Part shown: piece by piece, positions 6,717-7,194 of the stretch
How positions within the stretch are numbered: position 1 is the first letter of the stretch
Layout: each line of letters begins with the position of its first letter
Origin: CAZEYT01 sp964516295
Lineage (GTDB): Bacteria; Verrucomicrobiota; Verrucomicrobiia; Chthoniobacterales; Terrimicrobiaceae
Assembly: GCA_964516295.1 (NCBI GenBank)
Contig: CAZEYT010000113.1
Location: 1-7,194 of the forward strand
Reading direction: 5' to 3'
DNA length: 7,194 nucleotides
The notes under the pieces: generated by a model
What the model was told of the DNA's origin: nothing
What the model saw: the letters and a program-made list of their open reading frames with translations, nothing else
Databases searched by the model: none
Position numbers and translations under genes: made by a program

Positions 6717-6746
6717 AATTTACTCCGCCGTCGGTTTTAGTGTCAA
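6717..6746 (-). promoter_or_regulatory. Predicted sigma-70-type promoter of the transketolase-led operon
   Basis: On the minus strand a perfect -35 box TTGACA (6746-6741) is followed after 18 bases by TAAATT (6722-6717), four of six matches to the -10 consensus. Transcription should start near 6710. That is only a few bases before the ATG at 6706 but about 16 before the ATG at 6694. The three-half-site dyad at 6751-6775 abuts the -35 box on its upstream side. Confidence 0.55.
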
Positions 6747-6750
6747 TTTC

Positions 6751-6775
6751 TGAATAGTAATTCAAAAACTTGAAT
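6751..6775. promoter_or_regulatory. Probable operator: overlapping TGAAT/ATTCA dyads
   Basis: Three half-sites lie in a row: TGAAT (6751-6755), ATTCA (6760-6764) and TGAAT (6771-6775). The first two form a perfect dyad with a 4-base spacer AGTA. The second and third form a longer perfect dyad, ATTCAA-AAAC-TTGAAT (6760-6775), also with a 4-base spacer. The outer half-sites are direct repeats exactly 20 bases apart, about two helical turns. The array sits between the divergent SorC-type regulator and the operon, immediately upstream of the predicted minus-strand -35 box. It is the obvious candidate binding site for that regulator (inference). Its position suits activation of the operon, repression of the regulator's own gene, or both. 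Confidence 0.6.
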
Positions 6776-6805
6776 GTTGGCGTCAGGCTTGTGTAAAGTG
6801 AAGGC

Positions 6806-7194
6806 ATGATGACTGAAGACCGGGTGGAACTGCTCGTGCAGGTGGCGTGGTGGTATTACAACAAGGAGGAATCGCTGGAGGCGATCGGCCGACGGATCAA
6901 CCGCTCGGCATCGATGGTCTCGCGCATGCTCAAGGAGGCGCGCGAGCGGGAGCTTGTGGAAATCCGGATCCGATTTCCGCTTCCCGGCGCGGGGCCGCTT
7001 GAGGAGGCCCTTCGGGAGGCCTTCGGGCTTTCGGCGGCCTATGTGCTGGCGGACTCCGCATCACGTGACGCGACCACGGCGCAGCGTCTGGGCGAACTGG
7101 CCGCCCGGCACCTGGCCGACCGCTGGCGTGAGGGGGTGTCGGTTGGGCTTGGGTGGGGCACGCAGGTTGCCGAGTTTGTCGATGCCGTGCCGTT
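6806..7194 (+). CDS. SorC/DeoR-type sugar-binding transcriptional regulator (N-terminal part, cut by window edge)
   Basis: I translated this frame directly; it stays open to the window edge and gives 129 whole codons. The protein begins MMTEDRVELLVQVAWWYY. A winged-helix DNA-binding domain follows at about residues 10-55, including IGRRINRSASMVSRMLKEA, and then the start of a sugar-phosphate-binding domain with the family-typical GLGWGT (about residue 116-121). SorC-family regulators usually run to about 310-340 residues, so more than half is missing. An in-frame TAA at 6794-6796 rules out an earlier start. AAGG at 6801-6804 is too close to the first ATG (1 base) and suits the second ATG at 6809 (4 bases) better, so either may be used. 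It is divergent from the transketolase-led operon and probably controls it through the nearby dyads, with a phosphorylated sugar as the likely effector (family knowledge plus context). Confidence 0.88.
   Translation, partial: MMTEDRVELLVQVAWWYYNKEESLEAIGRRINRSASMVSRMLKEARERELVEIRIRFPLPGAGPLEEALREAFGLSAAYVLADSASRDATTAQRLGELAARHLADRWREGVSVGLGWGTQVAEFVDAVP

Noticed and set aside
6770..6797. A plus-strand promoter for the regulator, TTGAAT with TGTAAA after 16 bases
   Set aside because: Both boxes match only four of six consensus bases and the start would fall almost on the ATG. TTGAAT is better explained as an operator half-site. I could not identify the regulator's promoter.

Overview
The window holds most of a carbohydrate-catabolism locus from a GC-rich bacterium. 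Five genes lie head to tail on the minus strand, and a SorC-type sugar-sensing regulator is transcribed away from them on the plus strand and cut by the right edge. This mix (a trimerisation-domain glycoside hydrolase, a GH28/GH49-like beta-helix enzyme, a YdjC/ChbG deacetylase, a split transketolase and a SorC regulator), with mostly weak Shine-Dalgarno sites, suits a polysaccharide-degrading member of the Verrucomicrobiota, Planctomycetota or Lentisphaerota. That placement is an impression; no marker gene in the window fixes the taxonomy.

Layout from the regulator leftwards, in the direction of minus-strand transcription. At 6806-7194 (+) is the N-terminal part of a SorC/DeoR-type regulator. 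At 6707-6805 is a divergent control region with a good minus-strand promoter and an array of three TGAAT/ATTCA half-sites. At 5738-6706 (-) is the transketolase N-terminal, thiamine-diphosphate-binding subunit. At 4723-5730 (-) is the transketolase C-terminal subunit, 7 bases downstream. At 4632-4722 is a short intergenic stretch with three copies of a CGGGACA/TGTCCCG arm that can form two mutually exclusive hairpins. At 3870-4631 (-) is a YdjC/ChbG-family carbohydrate deacetylase. At 2536-3873 (-) is a right-handed beta-helix glycosidase, overlapping the deacetylase by the ATGA tetranucleotide. At 229-2325 (-) is a large TIM-barrel plus beta-galactosidase-trimerisation-type hydrolase, after a 210-base gap. 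At 1-228 is an AT-richer end with two dyads and no gene.

How the genes may work together (inference): none of the enzymes shows a signal peptide, so an imported, acetylated oligosaccharide would be deacetylated and cleaved in the cytoplasm, and a phosphorylated sugar derived from it would undergo two-carbon transfer by the split transketolase. The regulator would sense a sugar phosphate. No transporter, kinase or isomerase is in the window, so the pathway is incomplete here.

The most unusual points are these. The split transketolase keeps the TPP, catalytic Glu and phosphate-anchoring residues but has replaced several residues that line the sugar pocket of classical transketolase. The beta-helix enzyme keeps only the catalytic Asp triad of GH28. 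The divergent control region holds an ordered three-half-site operator directly upstream of the operon promoter.
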